Notes: generated by a model not told the origin, from the letters alone. A DNA stretch of 64,000 nucleotides from Dyadobacter beijingensis DSM 21582 (GCF_000382205.1 NZ_KB907786.1:620001-684000); one strand, 5' to 3'; positions 1 to 9,916 are shown, counted from the first letter of the stretch. Translations and numbers: made by a program.

Positions 1-15
1 GTGTTGAGTTGCCAT
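1..15 (-). CDS. Start of a further gene of the polysaccharide operon (partial)
   Basis: Only the first five codons (M-A-T-Q-H) are visible on the minus strand; the rest lies beyond the left edge. The ATG sits two bases after the stop of the Wzz-like gene. The ten bases around this junction are identical to the junction between the SLBB gene and the Wzz-like gene near 1111-1120, so translational coupling and a continuing operon are likely. The product cannot be named. Confidence 0.4.
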
Positions 16-17
16 GA

Positions 18-1115
18 TTATGCCGTTACTACCTCCTTGCGTACAGTGGTGGTAGGGGTAGTGGGTGTCGAGAACACGGTTCTGAAATAAGTCAGGATCA
101 GCGCGATCATCAAACCTGCCAGCGCACCGATTTTTGCATTCCGTTTGTCCTCATACTTCACGTCCAGCGGGACTTTGATACCTTCGATTTCCGTGAAAAG
201 CGGGGCTTCCTTGACGAGGGAAACGCGCATTTTTTCGGCATTGGCCATTGCCTCGTAGTACAGCTGTTGCAGGAAGGACGATTTCCGTTCCATACTGGTA
301 GCCGATACTTTGGCTTCCGGCATCATGATCTGGGCGCTGTAATCGAGCTGTCGGGCCAGTTTATGTTCTGCGATACCCAATACCGACGCCAGGGAATCGG
401 CGCGGCTCTGGAGCAGGCGAAGCGTCTTGCGCGTTTTCTGTGTCTGGTTTTCGGTATACATTTCTTCCACCGTTTCCAGCAGCGTGGTTACCCACATACC
501 TGCAAGGTGCTCGTTCTCCATTTTGGTGGAAATCTGCGTAAATGACGATTTCCGGTCGAGCGATGCAATCTCTGTTGCCTCGGCGGCACGCTTCACGATC
601 GAGTTCAGGTTAATGCGTGCGTTGAGGTCCATTTTCTTCACGTCGTTGGTCTCGAAATGGAATTTCTGCAAATCCGGGTAATCGGCCCAGTCGGAAGTTT
701 TGATACCGCTGGAATCGATATAGAAGTTGGCGAAGATCTGTTTTTTGCCGTTGATCTCCACTTCTTTCATGAGGTTACGCTCCAATACGGGGCGTGATTT
801 CACGAAGTAGAAGAAGTTTTCTCCAGTAAAAATGTTTGCATCCGGCTGTGCCCCGAGACCCAGCAGGCCCGCCACGTCGCCAAAGCCCGAGCTGGCACCT
901 GCCGCACCGAGGTTGAACACGACGGTCGCTTCGTAGGTAGGCGGCTTGTTCTGGTAAGTATCCATGCCGTAACCGATGCCGAAGCCGACCACCGGCAGCA
1001 GCAAAAGCCACGGCCAGTTGCGGATCAATGCATTTTTGACTACCAGTACTTTCTCTACGACATCCTGTGGGGATAGTTCGTCGTCCGGAATTTGATGTGT
1101 GTTCGCTGTCGCCAT
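18..1115 (-). CDS. Wzz-like chain-length determinant / polysaccharide co-polymerase
   Basis: A 365-residue inner-membrane protein with the Wzz layout: a short cytosolic N-terminus, a transmembrane segment at about 34-51, a long mostly helical periplasmic part, and a second transmembrane segment at about 328-347 followed by a Thr/Pro-rich tail. Proteins of this family set the length of O-antigen, capsule or exopolysaccharide chains and contact the Wza-type exporter. There is no C-terminal tyrosine-kinase domain, so it is a kinase-less co-polymerase. It starts two bases after the stop of the SLBB exporter and is followed after two bases by another start codon, so it is in the middle of an operon. 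Polymer and partner enzymes are not visible here. Confidence 0.8.
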   Translation of the reverse strand: MATANTHQIPDDELSPQDVVEKVLVVKNALIRNWPWLLLLPVVGFGIGYGMDTYQNKPPTYEATVVFNLGAAGASSGFGDVAGLLGLGAQPDANIFTGENFFYFVKSRPVLERNLMKEVEINGKKQIFANFYIDSSGIKTSDWADYPDLQKFHFETNDVKKMDLNARINLNSIVKRAAEATEIASLDRKSSFTQISTKMENEHLAGMWVTTLLETVEEMYTENQTQKTRKTLRLLQSRADSLASVLGIAEHKLARQLDYSAQIMMPEAKVSATSMERKSSFLQQLYYEAMANAEKMRVSLVKEAPLFTEIEGIKVPLDVKYEDKRNAKIGALAGLMIALILTYFRTVFSTPTTPTTTVRKEVVTA

Positions 1116-1117
1116 GA

Positions 1118-3667
1118 TTATCTGATGGTTCGGAATGCCAATACTGTTACGATAAGTCCCATGATCGAGCTCAACAAGGTTGTAGCGGTCGAAATGGTTT
1201 GCTGCGTGTTAAGCGCAGGAGCGGCCCGTGTCGGAACGAAAATCTCCGATCCCGGCTGCACTTTCGGGTACACATTGAAGAACAGGAATCTGCGTGTGCG
1301 GTCGATATTTCCGTTTGGATATTTGATGTAAGAGCTCTTTCTGAGCGATTGCACGGTAAAGCCACCCGATTGTGAAATATAATCCGAGAAGTTCATGCCC
1401 TTACCGTATTTCACGGTTGTCGGATAAAGTACCGAACCGGTCACCTGAACTGTTTCGAGGCGTTTCGGAATGCGGATAATGTCTCCTTCCTGCACCACCA
1501 GGTCTTCGAATGAGCCCGGGTTTTTCAGGATGTTTTTCAGCACGATACCAATTTTTTCTTCCTTCACATTAGGCAGATCGCCGGTCAGCGTGCCTTGTTT
1601 AATGCTTTTCTCCGTCTGCTGAACTTGCTCGTAGTTCACGGCCTCGTCGAGGTTTTTCACGATTGTGCGGCGCAGTAGGGTTGCACCTTCCGGGTATGCC
1701 AGCTCCGTGAGGCCGCCGGATCTTTTGATAATGTCGCTGATCTTATCGTTTTTATTAATAATGGTGTACGGGCCGGTCACGAGCACTTCGCCTTCCACGA
1801 ATACCGTTTGCTGCTCCACGTAATTAGGCGACTTACGAACGATCACCTGGTCGAACGGGAACAGTACGAAATTGGTCGCTTTCGCATTCAGTGACAGGTC
1901 GCGGCTTACATTGAATTTATAAACCTCCGAAATCTGCGCATTCGCCGCACCGGCTACCGAATTCCTTTTTCTTCTTACCACCTCGATTTCCGACGTATAA
2001 GCCGATTCTTTTAAACCGCCGGCTTGCACCAGCACGTCTTCCAGCGTCATGTCGGTCGTATAGGGGAATTTGCCTTCGTTCTGGCCGATTTTAGTATTGT
2101 TCACTTCACCTTCCACGCTCACGTACGCCGTTTCGGCCATTTCGAATTTCGAAGGCACGATAATCTGGTCGAGGCGGGTCAGCACGAGGTCCGGCGTAAC
2201 GCCGTTCAGCACGTCGGTGTAGTTGATAGGGATCGTCTGGATCGTCAGGTCTTCGCGGGTGCGGAGTACGTTAATGCGGCCCACGAATGCATCTTCGCGC
2301 ATTCCCTGCGCATTTTCGATGAGCACTTTCAGGGACGGGCTGTTGTCCAATGAATATTCGCCCGGACGCATTACGGCACCTTCGATGGTCACAATGTTTT
2401 CGTAGCGGTCCAGAACAGTCTCCACGTTGACCGAGTCGCCGGTTGCCATTTCGAAGCTGTCGTACTGGCTTTCGGCTACATCGAGGATCTTACGCTCTTT
2501 TGAAGTGATGCGTTGGATTTTCAAACGTGCACGGTAAGCTTTGTCGCTGAAACCGCCCGAATAACGGATCACATCGCCCAGTTTCTCTTCCGGTTTGAGT
2601 TCGTAGATACCCGGACGCTTCACCATACCGGCGATTTCCGCCCGTTTCAGGTAGTAACCTACTACGATATTATCGTTCTCCTGTACCCGGATATCGCCAT
2701 CGATTTTACCATTGACGAGGTAGTCATAGATATCCATTTTGGAAACTACCTTGCCTTGGCGCACTACACGCACTTCGCGGAAAGATCCAATTTCATTAGG
2801 CCCTCCGGCCTGGTACAAGGCATTGAATGCCGACGACAGCGAGGATACCGTGTAAGTGCCGGGGTTGATCACTTCGCCCGTTACAAATACTTTCACGGAA
2901 CGTACTTCGCCGAGGGTTACCATCAGCTTGGTGCGGGCCGTTTCGCCGCCGGTACCGATCATGCCCGGCACGAATTTGGCAAATTTGTCGATCAGGATTT
3001 TACGGATTTCGTCGATCGTGCGGCCGGCCACCATCACGTTCCCGACGCGCGGAATGCTGATGAACCCGTCCTTGTTGACGATCGTCTCGTAAGTGCTTTC
3101 CGCGTAGTTGTACAGGTAAATTTTTAGTTCATCGCCTGGGCCAACAATGTAGTTTGTAGGGGTAACTACTTGTAAGTCAGGTATTGGAGCGAGGTTTTTA
3201 TCCGCGAAAATTGAGTAACCGTAGATCTTCTGGCGAAGCGCTTCCTTGGCCTGCTGCTCGGGCGTAAGCGTGGTGCTGGTGCTGGTGTTGATCTTGCTCT
3301 GTTCACCGCCTTCGCCGCTCTGGCCGTTTTGGTTCGCGGCGTTCTTCCCTTTATCGCCTCCCTGGCCGTCGTTTCCCTGCTGCTGATTGCCTTGCTGCTG
3401 GTTGCCGCCCTGCTGGTTTGCGCCTTGCTGCGAATTGCCTTGCTGGCCGCCGGGGCCGGATGTGGAATTGCCGGTTCCGGTATTGCCGGAGTTACCTCGC
3501 GGCGTACCTGACTGCGGCGTTCCCTGCGCACCGGTCGATGTAGGGGCTGCTGTGCCCGACGGCGCCGATGGAGCGGTAACCTGTGAAAAAGCGGGTAACG
3601 AAATGATTAAACTCAGGAAATAGGGAAGTACAGATTTATAACTTTTAGCCAACGTGGATCTGTTCAT
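1118..3667 (-). CDS. SLBB-domain polysaccharide export protein (Wza-like)
   Basis: About 849 residues from the ATG at 3667; an upstream in-frame ATG at 3706 would put 13 odd residues before the signal peptide. The order is signal peptide (ending ALPAFSQ-like), a low-complexity Gly/Asn/Gln/Thr/Ser-rich linker at roughly 30-140, a Poly_export (PF02563-like) region with the motif YIVGPGDEL, several successive SLBB repeats (for example VFVTGEVINPGTY, VQVTGSVLYPTTV), and a hydrophobic C-terminal helix. Wza-type proteins form the outer-membrane channel for capsule or exopolysaccharide. Most Wza proteins are about 380 residues; this long multi-SLBB form is typical of Bacteroidota. It is the first visible gene of an operon with the Wzz-like protein. 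Confidence 0.87.
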   Translation of the reverse strand: MNRSTLAKSYKSVLPYFLSLIISLPAFSQVTAPSAPSGTAAPTSTGAQGTPQSGTPRGNSGNTGTGNSTSGPGGQQGNSQQGANQQGGNQQQGNQQQGNDGQGGDKGKNAANQNGQSGEGGEQSKINTSTSTTLTPEQQAKEALRQKIYGYSIFADKNLAPIPDLQVVTPTNYIVGPGDELKIYLYNYAESTYETIVNKDGFISIPRVGNVMVAGRTIDEIRKILIDKFAKFVPGMIGTGGETARTKLMVTLGEVRSVKVFVTGEVINPGTYTVSSLSSAFNALYQAGGPNEIGSFREVRVVRQGKVVSKMDIYDYLVNGKIDGDIRVQENDNIVVGYYLKRAEIAGMVKRPGIYELKPEEKLGDVIRYSGGFSDKAYRARLKIQRITSKERKILDVAESQYDSFEMATGDSVNVETVLDRYENIVTIEGAVMRPGEYSLDNSPSLKVLIENAQGMREDAFVGRINVLRTREDLTIQTIPINYTDVLNGVTPDLVLTRLDQIIVPSKFEMAETAYVSVEGEVNNTKIGQNEGKFPYTTDMTLEDVLVQAGGLKESAYTSEIEVVRRKRNSVAGAANAQISEVYKFNVSRDLSLNAKATNFVLFPFDQVIVRKSPNYVEQQTVFVEGEVLVTGPYTIINKNDKISDIIKRSGGLTELAYPEGATLLRRTIVKNLDEAVNYEQVQQTEKSIKQGTLTGDLPNVKEEKIGIVLKNILKNPGSFEDLVVQEGDIIRIPKRLETVQVTGSVLYPTTVKYGKGMNFSDYISQSGGFTVQSLRKSSYIKYPNGNIDRTRRFLFFNVYPKVQPGSEIFVPTRAAPALNTQQTISTATTLLSSIMGLIVTVLAFRTIR

Positions 3668-3852
3668 AAGAAGAATTATTGTACTATTGAAAGTCTGAAA
3701 ATTCATTAAAACTATGTATAAGACTAGTATTTTTGAATTTGGGATTCGAGTACACGCAATATTGTGGTAGTGTATATCATGGCAAAGTAAATTAGATTTT
3801 TCCTATTTTTAAAGAATTTCTATTAATCGGGCCCGGTTCGCACAAAGCCCCG

Positions 3853-3860
3853 CAAAGGTA
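3853..3860 (-). promoter_or_regulatory. Possible -7 element of the SLBB operon promoter
   Basis: On the minus strand TACCTTTG matches the Bacteroidota -7 consensus TAnnTTTG. A TTTG lies about 23 bases upstream, slightly farther than the usual 19-21. It would give a leader of about 180 bases. The rest of the 274-base divergent gap between 3668 and 3941 holds no gene and no clear hairpin. Confidence 0.3.
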
Positions 3861-3941
3861 TAACAGGGTAACGACAAAAGATTCAAATTATTAAAATACC
3901 GGTTCCAAAAGCAGGAATCTCCTAAAAGAATAGTTATAAAT

Positions 3942-5813
3942 ATGGAAAGTACAAATGTTCAATACGACGAGAGCAGTATCCGGTCGCTCGACTGGAAAGA
4001 ACATATCCGCCTGAGGCCCGGGATGTATATCGGAAAGCTCGGCGACGGCTCGTCGGTGGACGATGGTATCTACGTGCTCGTGAAGGAGGTAGTCGACAAT
4101 TCGATCGACGAACACATGATGGGCAATGGCAAAACGATCGAAATCAAAATCTCCGAGCACCGCGTGGAAGTGCGCGACTACGGCCGCGGCATTCCGCTGG
4201 GCAAAGTGGTGGATTGTGTCTCTAAAATCAATACCGGCGGTAAGTACGACTCCGGCGCGTTCCAAAAATCCGTCGGGCTGAACGGGGTCGGAACGAAAGC
4301 CGTGAATGCGCTTTCGAGCCACTTTAAGGTACAATCGTTCCGGGACGGCAAGACGAAGAGCGCGGAGTTTAACCAGGGCGCATTGCTGAGCGAATCGCCG
4401 GAAGGCCCTACCAGCCAGCGTAATGGTACCCACGTGGCGTTTGAGCCGGATGGCACCATTTTTAAAAATTTCCGGTACATCCCGCAATACCTGGATAATA
4501 TGATCTGGAATTACTGCTACCTGAATGCGGGATTGACGATCAACTTCAACGGGCAGAAATACTTTTCGCAAAACGGCTTGCTCGACCTGCTGAAAAGCAA
4601 ATCCGACGCGGAAACGCTCCGGTATCCGATCATCCATCTGAAGGGCGAGGACATTGAACTGGCGATGACTCATGGCAACCAATATGGTGAAGAATACTAT
4701 TCTTTCGTGAATGGTCAGTATACGACACAGGGAGGTACCCATCTCGCTGCATTCAGGGAGGCGGTTGTGAAGGCGGTGCGTGAACATTTCGGTAAGGATT
4801 ACGCGCCGGAAGACATTCGTTCGTCCATCATCGGCGCCATTGCGATCCGCGTGCAAGAGCCGGTTTTTGAATCCCAAACCAAAACCAAACTCGGTTCCAA
4901 TACCATCACGCCCGATCCTAACAGCACGACTGTCAGGACTTTCGTGAACGATTTCGTGAAAGAGCGGCTCGATAACTTCCTGCATATGAACCCCGAATCG
5001 CGCGATGCGTTGAAGAAACGAATCGAGCAATCGGAGCGGGAGCGCAAGGAATTGGCGGGTATCAAAAAATTAGCGAACGACCGCGCGAAAAAGGCAAACC
5101 TGCATAATAAAAAACTCCGCGACTGCCGCCTGCACCTCACCGATTTGAAAAGCGACCAGCGCTACGAAACGACATTGTTCATTACCGAGGGCGACTCGGC
5201 GAGCGGCTCGATCACCAAATCGCGCGATATTCAGACGCAGGCGGTGTTCAGCTTGCGTGGTAAGCCGCTCAATTCGTTCGGGCTGACGAAGAAGATCGTT
5301 TACGAAAACGAAGAGTTTAACCTGCTGCAACACGCATTGGATGTGGAAAACGGCGTGGAAAACCTGCGTTTCAACCGCATTATCATTGCCACCGACGCCG
5401 ATGTGGATGGCATGCACATCCGCCTGCTGCTGATGACGTTCTTCCTGCAATTCTTCCCGGACCTGGTGCGTAACGGCCATTTGTTCGTGCTCGAAACGCC
5501 ATTGTTCCGCGTCCGCAACAAGAAGGAAACCATCTATTGTTACAGCGAGGAGGAAAAGCAGGCGGCGATCGCGAAGTTGGGCAACAAACCCGAAATTACC
5601 CGGTTCAAAGGACTCGGTGAGATTTCGCCGGAGGAATTCGGCCGGTTTATTGGCGAAGATATGCGTGTGGAACCGGTGATCCTGCAAAAGGAGACGTCCA
5701 TTCAAAAACTCCTGAGTTATTTTATGGGTAAAAATACGCCTGAGAGACAGCGTTTTATCATTGATAACCTGAAAGTAGAGAAGAACGTCGAAGAACTCGC
5801 ACTCGCAGGTTAG
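3942..5813 (+). CDS. parE: DNA topoisomerase IV subunit B
   Basis: A 623-residue type IIA topoisomerase ATPase subunit, which makes and removes supercoils or decatenates chromosomes with ParC. The GHKL ATPase comes first (EVVDNSIDE at 49-57, DYGRGIPLG, and the lid [14 protein letters not shown]), then the transducer with its QTKTKLGS region, then the TOPRIM domain ([10 protein letters not shown] near 414-423 and [10 protein letters not shown] near 485-494). The short length and the opening [19 protein letters not shown] favour ParE over GyrB. Bacteroidota often keep parC next to parE; here the next gene is pheA, so parC must be elsewhere. The start is an ATG. Confidence 0.93.
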   Translation: MESTNVQYDESSIRSLDWKEHIRLRPGMYIGKLGDGSSVDDGIYVLVKEVVDNSIDEHMMGNGKTIEIKISEHRVEVRDYGRGIPLGKVVDCVSKINTGGKYDSGAFQKSVGLNGVGTKAVNALSSHFKVQSFRDGKTKSAEFNQGALLSESPEGPTSQRNGTHVAFEPDGTIFKNFRYIPQYLDNMIWNYCYLNAGLTINFNGQKYFSQNGLLDLLKSKSDAETLRYPIIHLKGEDIELAMTHGNQYGEEYYSFVNGQYTTQGGTHLAAFREAVVKAVREHFGKDYAPEDIRSSIIGAIAIRVQEPVFESQTKTKLGSNTITPDPNSTTVRTFVNDFVKERLDNFLHMNPESRDALKKRIEQSERERKELAGIKKLANDRAKKANLHNKKLRDCRLHLTDLKSDQRYETTLFITEGDSASGSITKSRDIQTQAVFSLRGKPLNSFGLTKKIVYENEEFNLLQHALDVENGVENLRFNRIIIATDADVDGMHIRLLLMTFFLQFFPDLVRNGHLFVLETPLFRVRNKKETIYCYSEEEKQAAIAKLGNKPEITRFKGLGEISPEEFGRFIGEDMRVEPVILQKETSIQKLLSYFMGKNTPERQRFIIDNLKVEKNVEELALAG

Positions 5814-5826
5814 GCCCGGGGTGCAT

Positions 5827-5834
5827 TATCTTTG
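5827..5834 (+). promoter_or_regulatory. Candidate pheA -7 element and structured leader
   Basis: TATCTTTG is an exact TAnnTTTG match, but no TTTG is visible at the expected -33 position. Transcription from about 5841 would give a leader of about 85 bases. That leader holds a nested hairpin: outer stem 5854-5860 with 5893-5899 (7 bp), inner GTTC/GAAC at 5863-5874. It also holds a 14-codon reading frame from ATG 5871 to the stop ending at 5915. That peptide has only one Phe and one Tyr, so it is not a classical Phe leader peptide. Confidence 0.3.
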
Positions 5835-5924
5835 GGCAGGTCAAGTAATATTGAAACCGGAAGTTCTTTAATGAACTGTGTAAACGCACCTCCCGGTTTT
5901 GATCATCATTATTAAAGTGTATTT

Positions 5925-6998
5925 GTGGAATTAACGGATTTAAGAGACAGGATCGACGGGCTGGACGATCAGTTGCTGAGCATTTTGAACGAGCGCATGG
6001 AGCTCGTGAAGAAGGTAGGTGAGCTGAAAAGGTCCTCGCAGTCGATCATCTACCGGCCCGAAAGAGAGAAGCAAATTCTCGACCGGCTGGCAAAACATAA
6101 TAATGGGCTGCTGACCCGTCAGGCGATCGACGCCATTTTCTTTGAAATCTTCGCGGTGTCGCGCAACCTGGAACTGCCGGAGCGGGTGTCCTACCTGGGG
6201 CCCGAGGGAAGTTTTACGCACCAGGCAGCCGAAAGCCGTTTCGGAGCGATGAGCGAATACCTGGTACTGCCTACCATCCATTCCGTTTTTGAAAGTGTGG
6301 AAACCGGCCGCGCCAAGTTCGGCGTGGTGCCGATTGAAAACAACCAGGAAGGCATGGTGGTGGAAACGGCCGATTTTCTGCGTGAAAAGAACCTGTCCAT
6401 CGTGGCGGAAATGCTGCTGAAAGTGCATTTTACCTTCGCGTCGCAATCGGACAACCTGAAATCGATCAAGCGGATCTATTCGAAAGACATTGCATTCCGG
6501 CAATGCGGGAAGTTCATCAGCGAATACCTGGAAGGTATGGGTATCGAACTCGTGGCCGTGGATTCCACTTCCAAAGCGGCCAAGCTCGCTTCCGAGGAAC
6601 CGGAGGCAGCAGCCATTTGCTCGTCCATTTCCGCCCGGCTTTTCGGGGTGCCTATCCTGTTTGACAATATCGAAGACAGCGACCAGAACCAGACGCGCTT
6701 CCTGATTTTGGCGAAAGATTTTACCAATGTAAAAAGCAGCGACGACAAAACGACCGTCATCGCCAACCTGCCGAATACCAATCGTCCCGGTGTGCTGTAC
6801 GAATTCCTGAAAGATTTCAACGACCGCGGCATTAACCTCACGAAGATCGAAAGCCGGCCGTTACGCGGCGAGGCGTCGTTCCGGGCATGGTTCCTGGTGG
6901 AGTTTCTCGGGCATATGGACGATCCGAAGGTGCAGGAGATCATGCACAAATACGGTACGCATTTGAAATGGCTGGGAAGCTATGTCAGAGTGGCGTAA
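5925..6998 (+). CDS. pheA: Bifunctional chorismate mutase / prephenate dehydratase
   Basis: A 357-residue cytosolic enzyme converting chorismate to prephenate and then to phenylpyruvate, for phenylalanine synthesis. Residues 1-85 are an AroQ-type chorismate mutase (LRDRIDGLDDQLLSILNERM). The prephenate dehydratase domain runs from about 88 (YLGPEGSFTHQAA at 90-102) to the catalytic TRF motif at 257-259. A C-terminal ACT domain (about 275-350) carries the ESRP motif at 309-312 that binds phenylalanine for feedback inhibition. The start is GTG; no in-frame ATG lies nearby upstream. It ends just before a perfect 19-bp hairpin. Confidence 0.94.
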   Translation: MELTDLRDRIDGLDDQLLSILNERMELVKKVGELKRSSQSIIYRPEREKQILDRLAKHNNGLLTRQAIDAIFFEIFAVSRNLELPERVSYLGPEGSFTHQAAESRFGAMSEYLVLPTIHSVFESVETGRAKFGVVPIENNQEGMVVETADFLREKNLSIVAEMLLKVHFTFASQSDNLKSIKRIYSKDIAFRQCGKFISEYLEGMGIELVAVDSTSKAAKLASEEPEAAAICSSISARLFGVPILFDNIEDSDQNQTRFLILAKDFTNVKSSDDKTTVIANLPNTNRPGVLYEFLKDFNDRGINLTKIESRPLRGEASFRAWFLVEFLGHMDDPKVQEIMHKYGTHLKWLGSYVRVA

Positions 6999-7017
6999 CA
7001 ATTTCATATCGGCTATA

Positions 7018-7062
7018 ATCATGCAGAAAAGCTCACCGTTCCAGTGAGCTTTTCTGCATGAT
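7018..7062. terminator. Bidirectional terminator between pheA and the 722-aa gene
   Basis: A perfect 19-bp inverted repeat (7018-7036 with 7044-7062) with a 7-base loop sits between two convergent genes. The stem contains an AAAAGCTCAC / GTGAGCTTTT core, so either strand gives a stable hairpin with T residues in its 3' arm. Confidence 0.85.
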
Positions 7063-7077
7063 AAGGCATTCCAAAAA

Positions 7078-9246
7078 TTACTTCTTCAAAGTCCCGCGGT
7101 ATAGCGACGGCCAGTTGCCGTACACCTCGATCTCGGTCTCGACGCCGTCGGGCAGCCGCACCTTCATTTTCCGCTGTGCCGAAGGCTGCTGGAACGAATC
7201 CACAGCCAAGACGACGATCTGGTTACCTTTCACGATAGAGGTGACAAATGGCTGCTTGCCGTCGATGGCCAGTAATACCTGCTCCTTTTTGGGCTGGACC
7301 CACTGACCGTTGAGCTGGAACGGCAGGTCCTGGTTCTGGCCGCCGGTGAGTACGTCTTCGACCTGCTTGGCCATCCAGTTACCCAATGCATAATATTCGG
7401 TCGGGAAATCCCAGTAGGTGGCTGCCGTGCCGCCGCTCGTGTTGCGGCCCACTTCGTTTTCGGGCGTTTTGCCGTCGGCCGGGTACCATTCGTAGCCCCA
7501 TCCCCACATGTCTTTGGATAGTTTGTAGGCATTCGGGTTGCGGGCGCTCGGGGCGCCGTCGTGCCAGAGGTAGTAGCCGTCGAAAAGGATGAGGGAGAAT
7601 AGCGAGAAACTCAATGCCTGGCTGGCGGGCATCATTTCGAGCTGGTTCATGATGAGCTCGCCTTTCGGATCGGTGAGCTGGTAGTTCCAGGGCACGATGG
7701 GGTCTTTGTACAGCGGCATGTACCGGTTCCAGCCGTAAAAGATGAACTTGTTGTTCTTCTGATAGGGCAGGAGCTTGTTGATGCGCAGCGAATGGATCGC
7801 CGAAAGCAGCACGAAGTTGTTTGGGGAGTTACCCGCATTGTCGATCGCGAACATCGGTTTCGGATATACATCGATCGGCGTGGTATTGAACACGTCGCGG
7901 AAGCTGTCGCCGTTCGGGAGCGGATCGAAGTTCGGGTTGTTGGACTTCGGATCGGCATACTCGCCCATGAATTTCTTCGGATCGGCGCCGCCTACCGTGT
8001 TGATGTGCGGGTTGGTATAAGCCCCACCGCCCCAGTAATCCATCAGGTGCATGTTTGGGTGGTTCTTTTTAACGACCCTCGAAAACCAGATGAGCCGCTG
8101 GATCACCTCTTTGGGATAATGCTGGTTCCAGAATTCGTAATCGTACGCATACACGCCGAAGCCGGGTACGCCCGCGAGGGCTTCCACCTGTTCTTTGGAA
8201 AGGCTGGCAAACCATTTTTCGTCCTTATCGCCGAAATAGTTGGGTGTAGCCGTATAATGCATCTTTTCGGCCGGGTATTCCCTGTCCGTATTGGCCATGT
8301 GTGTGATACCGCGCTTGTAGTAATTGTCGGCAGGCACGTAGTTGTTCAGCCGGTATTGCATCACCAGTTTGCCTTTGACAGGCTCGAATTCAGGGAATTT
8401 TGTGTCGAAATCTACATTAATGCCGCGTGAGGGGGCAAACCAGTCGGGGATATTAATGCGCGTCAATGCGTTGCCCGAAGCGGTTTCGGATTTGCCGGCG
8501 ATCCAGATATTCTGCTGGCGTACCGTGCGGTTTTTGGCGGGGTTCCACCAGTCGTTGTACGGCGCATCGATCCAGCGGGCGATGACGGAGTACAGGTAGC
8601 CGGGTTTTACTTCGATACCGTTTTCCAGCCCATTCACGACAATGCCGTCGATCATGACGACTTTCGTGCGGCTGTCATTATAATTGGCAAAATCGCGGAG
8701 ATAGAGCTTGCCATCCCGGCGGACCGGGCGCACGTCGAGCCAGTTGTCCTTGCTTCCCTGCCTGATCCATTCTTTGGCATCCGCCACTTCATTGCCCAGC
8801 GCGGCGTCGAAATTGAATGCGGCGGTGGTCTGGCAGCCTTGCTGGCCAAGGCTGGATATCTGAATCTGCGCCTCGCCGCCGGTGATTTTTACACCAGGGA
8901 TTGTGAGCCACGTGCCGTAGCGGTGCGGTACGGCCTGGAAGGTTTGCGTTTGCCCGTTCTGGGTGATTTTGACGTCATAGGGAGAAAGTCCGCCCGCATT
9001 GGCTGCGAGCTCGAACTGCATTTCCCGGCCAATCTGCCGGTATCTCCTGATTTCGAGATCGCAGGCATTGGACGCCGAGTCGAGGGTCCGGGCCGTGGGG
9101 AAGCCCTCTGTAACCTGGACGTACGTTTTGTGGCTGCTGGGCCCAAAACGGTTCCAGGCCCAGAGCCCGGAACCGATCAGAAATGCGAGGATGCCACTGA
9201 TCCAGATAAGCGATGTTTTGGTCAAAACCTTCTTTTTATGTGTCAC
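7078..9246 (-). CDS. Membrane-anchored hypothetical protein, possible TIM-barrel domain
   Basis: A 722-residue protein I do not recognise. It has a short basic N-terminus and one hydrophobic segment at about 12-31, so the bulk is probably periplasmic or surface-exposed, held by an N-terminal anchor. The middle and C-terminal parts are rich in Trp, Tyr, Asn and Gly (for example YDYEFWNQHYPKEVIQ, HLMDYWGGGAY, FDGYYLWHDG). Alternating hydrophobic strands ending in acidic or aromatic residues suggest a glycoside-hydrolase-like barrel. That fold is an inference. It is the last gene of a three-gene operon, starting ten bases after a beta-barrel protein gene. Confidence 0.6.
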   Translation of the reverse strand: MTHKKKVLTKTSLIWISGILAFLIGSGLWAWNRFGPSSHKTYVQVTEGFPTARTLDSASNACDLEIRRYRQIGREMQFELAANAGGLSPYDVKITQNGQTQTFQAVPHRYGTWLTIPGVKITGGEAQIQISSLGQQGCQTTAAFNFDAALGNEVADAKEWIRQGSKDNWLDVRPVRRDGKLYLRDFANYNDSRTKVVMIDGIVVNGLENGIEVKPGYLYSVIARWIDAPYNDWWNPAKNRTVRQQNIWIAGKSETASGNALTRINIPDWFAPSRGINVDFDTKFPEFEPVKGKLVMQYRLNNYVPADNYYKRGITHMANTDREYPAEKMHYTATPNYFGDKDEKWFASLSKEQVEALAGVPGFGVYAYDYEFWNQHYPKEVIQRLIWFSRVVKKNHPNMHLMDYWGGGAYTNPHINTVGGADPKKFMGEYADPKSNNPNFDPLPNGDSFRDVFNTTPIDVYPKPMFAIDNAGNSPNNFVLLSAIHSLRINKLLPYQKNNKFIFYGWNRYMPLYKDPIVPWNYQLTDPKGELIMNQLEMMPASQALSFSLFSLILFDGYYLWHDGAPSARNPNAYKLSKDMWGWGYEWYPADGKTPENEVGRNTSGGTAATYWDFPTEYYALGNWMAKQVEDVLTGGQNQDLPFQLNGQWVQPKKEQVLLAIDGKQPFVTSIVKGNQIVVLAVDSFQQPSAQRKMKVRLPDGVETEIEVYGNWPSLYRGTLKK

Positions 9247-9256
9247 GATGCGTTTT

Positions 9257-9916
9257 TTACCACCAACGATAGAACAGACCGATCGAGCCGCTCACCGATG
9301 AGATGCCTTTGTCGATGTAGTCGAACTTGTAAGCGGTGCCATCATACTTGACACGCACATCGACCCCGAACGTCCCGTCCTTTTTAAATAAAAAACGCGA
9401 ACCGGCACCGACGCCGTATTTGAAACGCACTTTTTGGTCCTGCGCCGCCAGTGTTCCGTAGTAAATCGTATAGTCGAGAATGCTCGCGCCGCTGCTCACC
9501 TGCACGTAAGGCTGTACCTGCGAGTTGCGGGGCAGGAAAAGGTAATTGGCAAACAATTCCACCGGGTATTGCGACACGGTGCGCGTCTGTACGGCCGAAA
9601 TCGTGCCGTCCTCGCTATCGTACAAAGCCCGCGGTACCCGTTTCTCAAAATAGGTGGAACCGATCTCGCCGCCGACGGAGAATGGCGTATTTCTCAGCAC
9701 CCATTCAATGGAAATGGAAGCATTCTGAAATGAGGACTTGTCGATATAATTGTCTTTGAAGGAACCCATCGGCACGGCGCCCATGTAGCGGACGGTGGCC
9801 AGGTAATGGGTGTAGCGTTCAAACGGAGAGGCAATGGTATACAGCCGGGGTTTGTCCTGCGCGAGCGCGGGTATTACGCCCGCGAGAAAGAGGGCAATGA
9901 TGATGATTCGTTTCAT
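9257..9916 (-). CDS. Exported outer-membrane beta-barrel protein, unknown function
   Basis: 219 residues with a clear signal peptide (MKRIIIIALFLAGVIPALAQ). The mature part has alternating amphipathic strands (for example YGVGAGSRFLFKKDGTFGV, VSGSIGLFYRWW) and ends with aromatic residues, as many small Bacteroidota outer-membrane barrels do. It follows the DUF4136 lipoprotein by only three bases and precedes the 722-aa protein by ten, so the three are probably co-expressed envelope proteins. Confidence 0.6.
   Translation of the reverse strand: MKRIIIIALFLAGVIPALAQDKPRLYTIASPFERYTHYLATVRYMGAVPMGSFKDNYIDKSSFQNASISIEWVLRNTPFSVGGEIGSTYFEKRVPRALYDSEDGTISAVQTRTVSQYPVELFANYLFLPRNSQVQPYVQVSSGASILDYTIYYGTLAAQDQKVRFKYGVGAGSRFLFKKDGTFGVDVRVKYDGTAYKFDYIDKGISSVSGSIGLFYRWW

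Noticed and set aside
3891..5030. A 379-residue minus-strand open frame
   Set aside because: It is antisense to parE and has no domain; parE motifs are complete.
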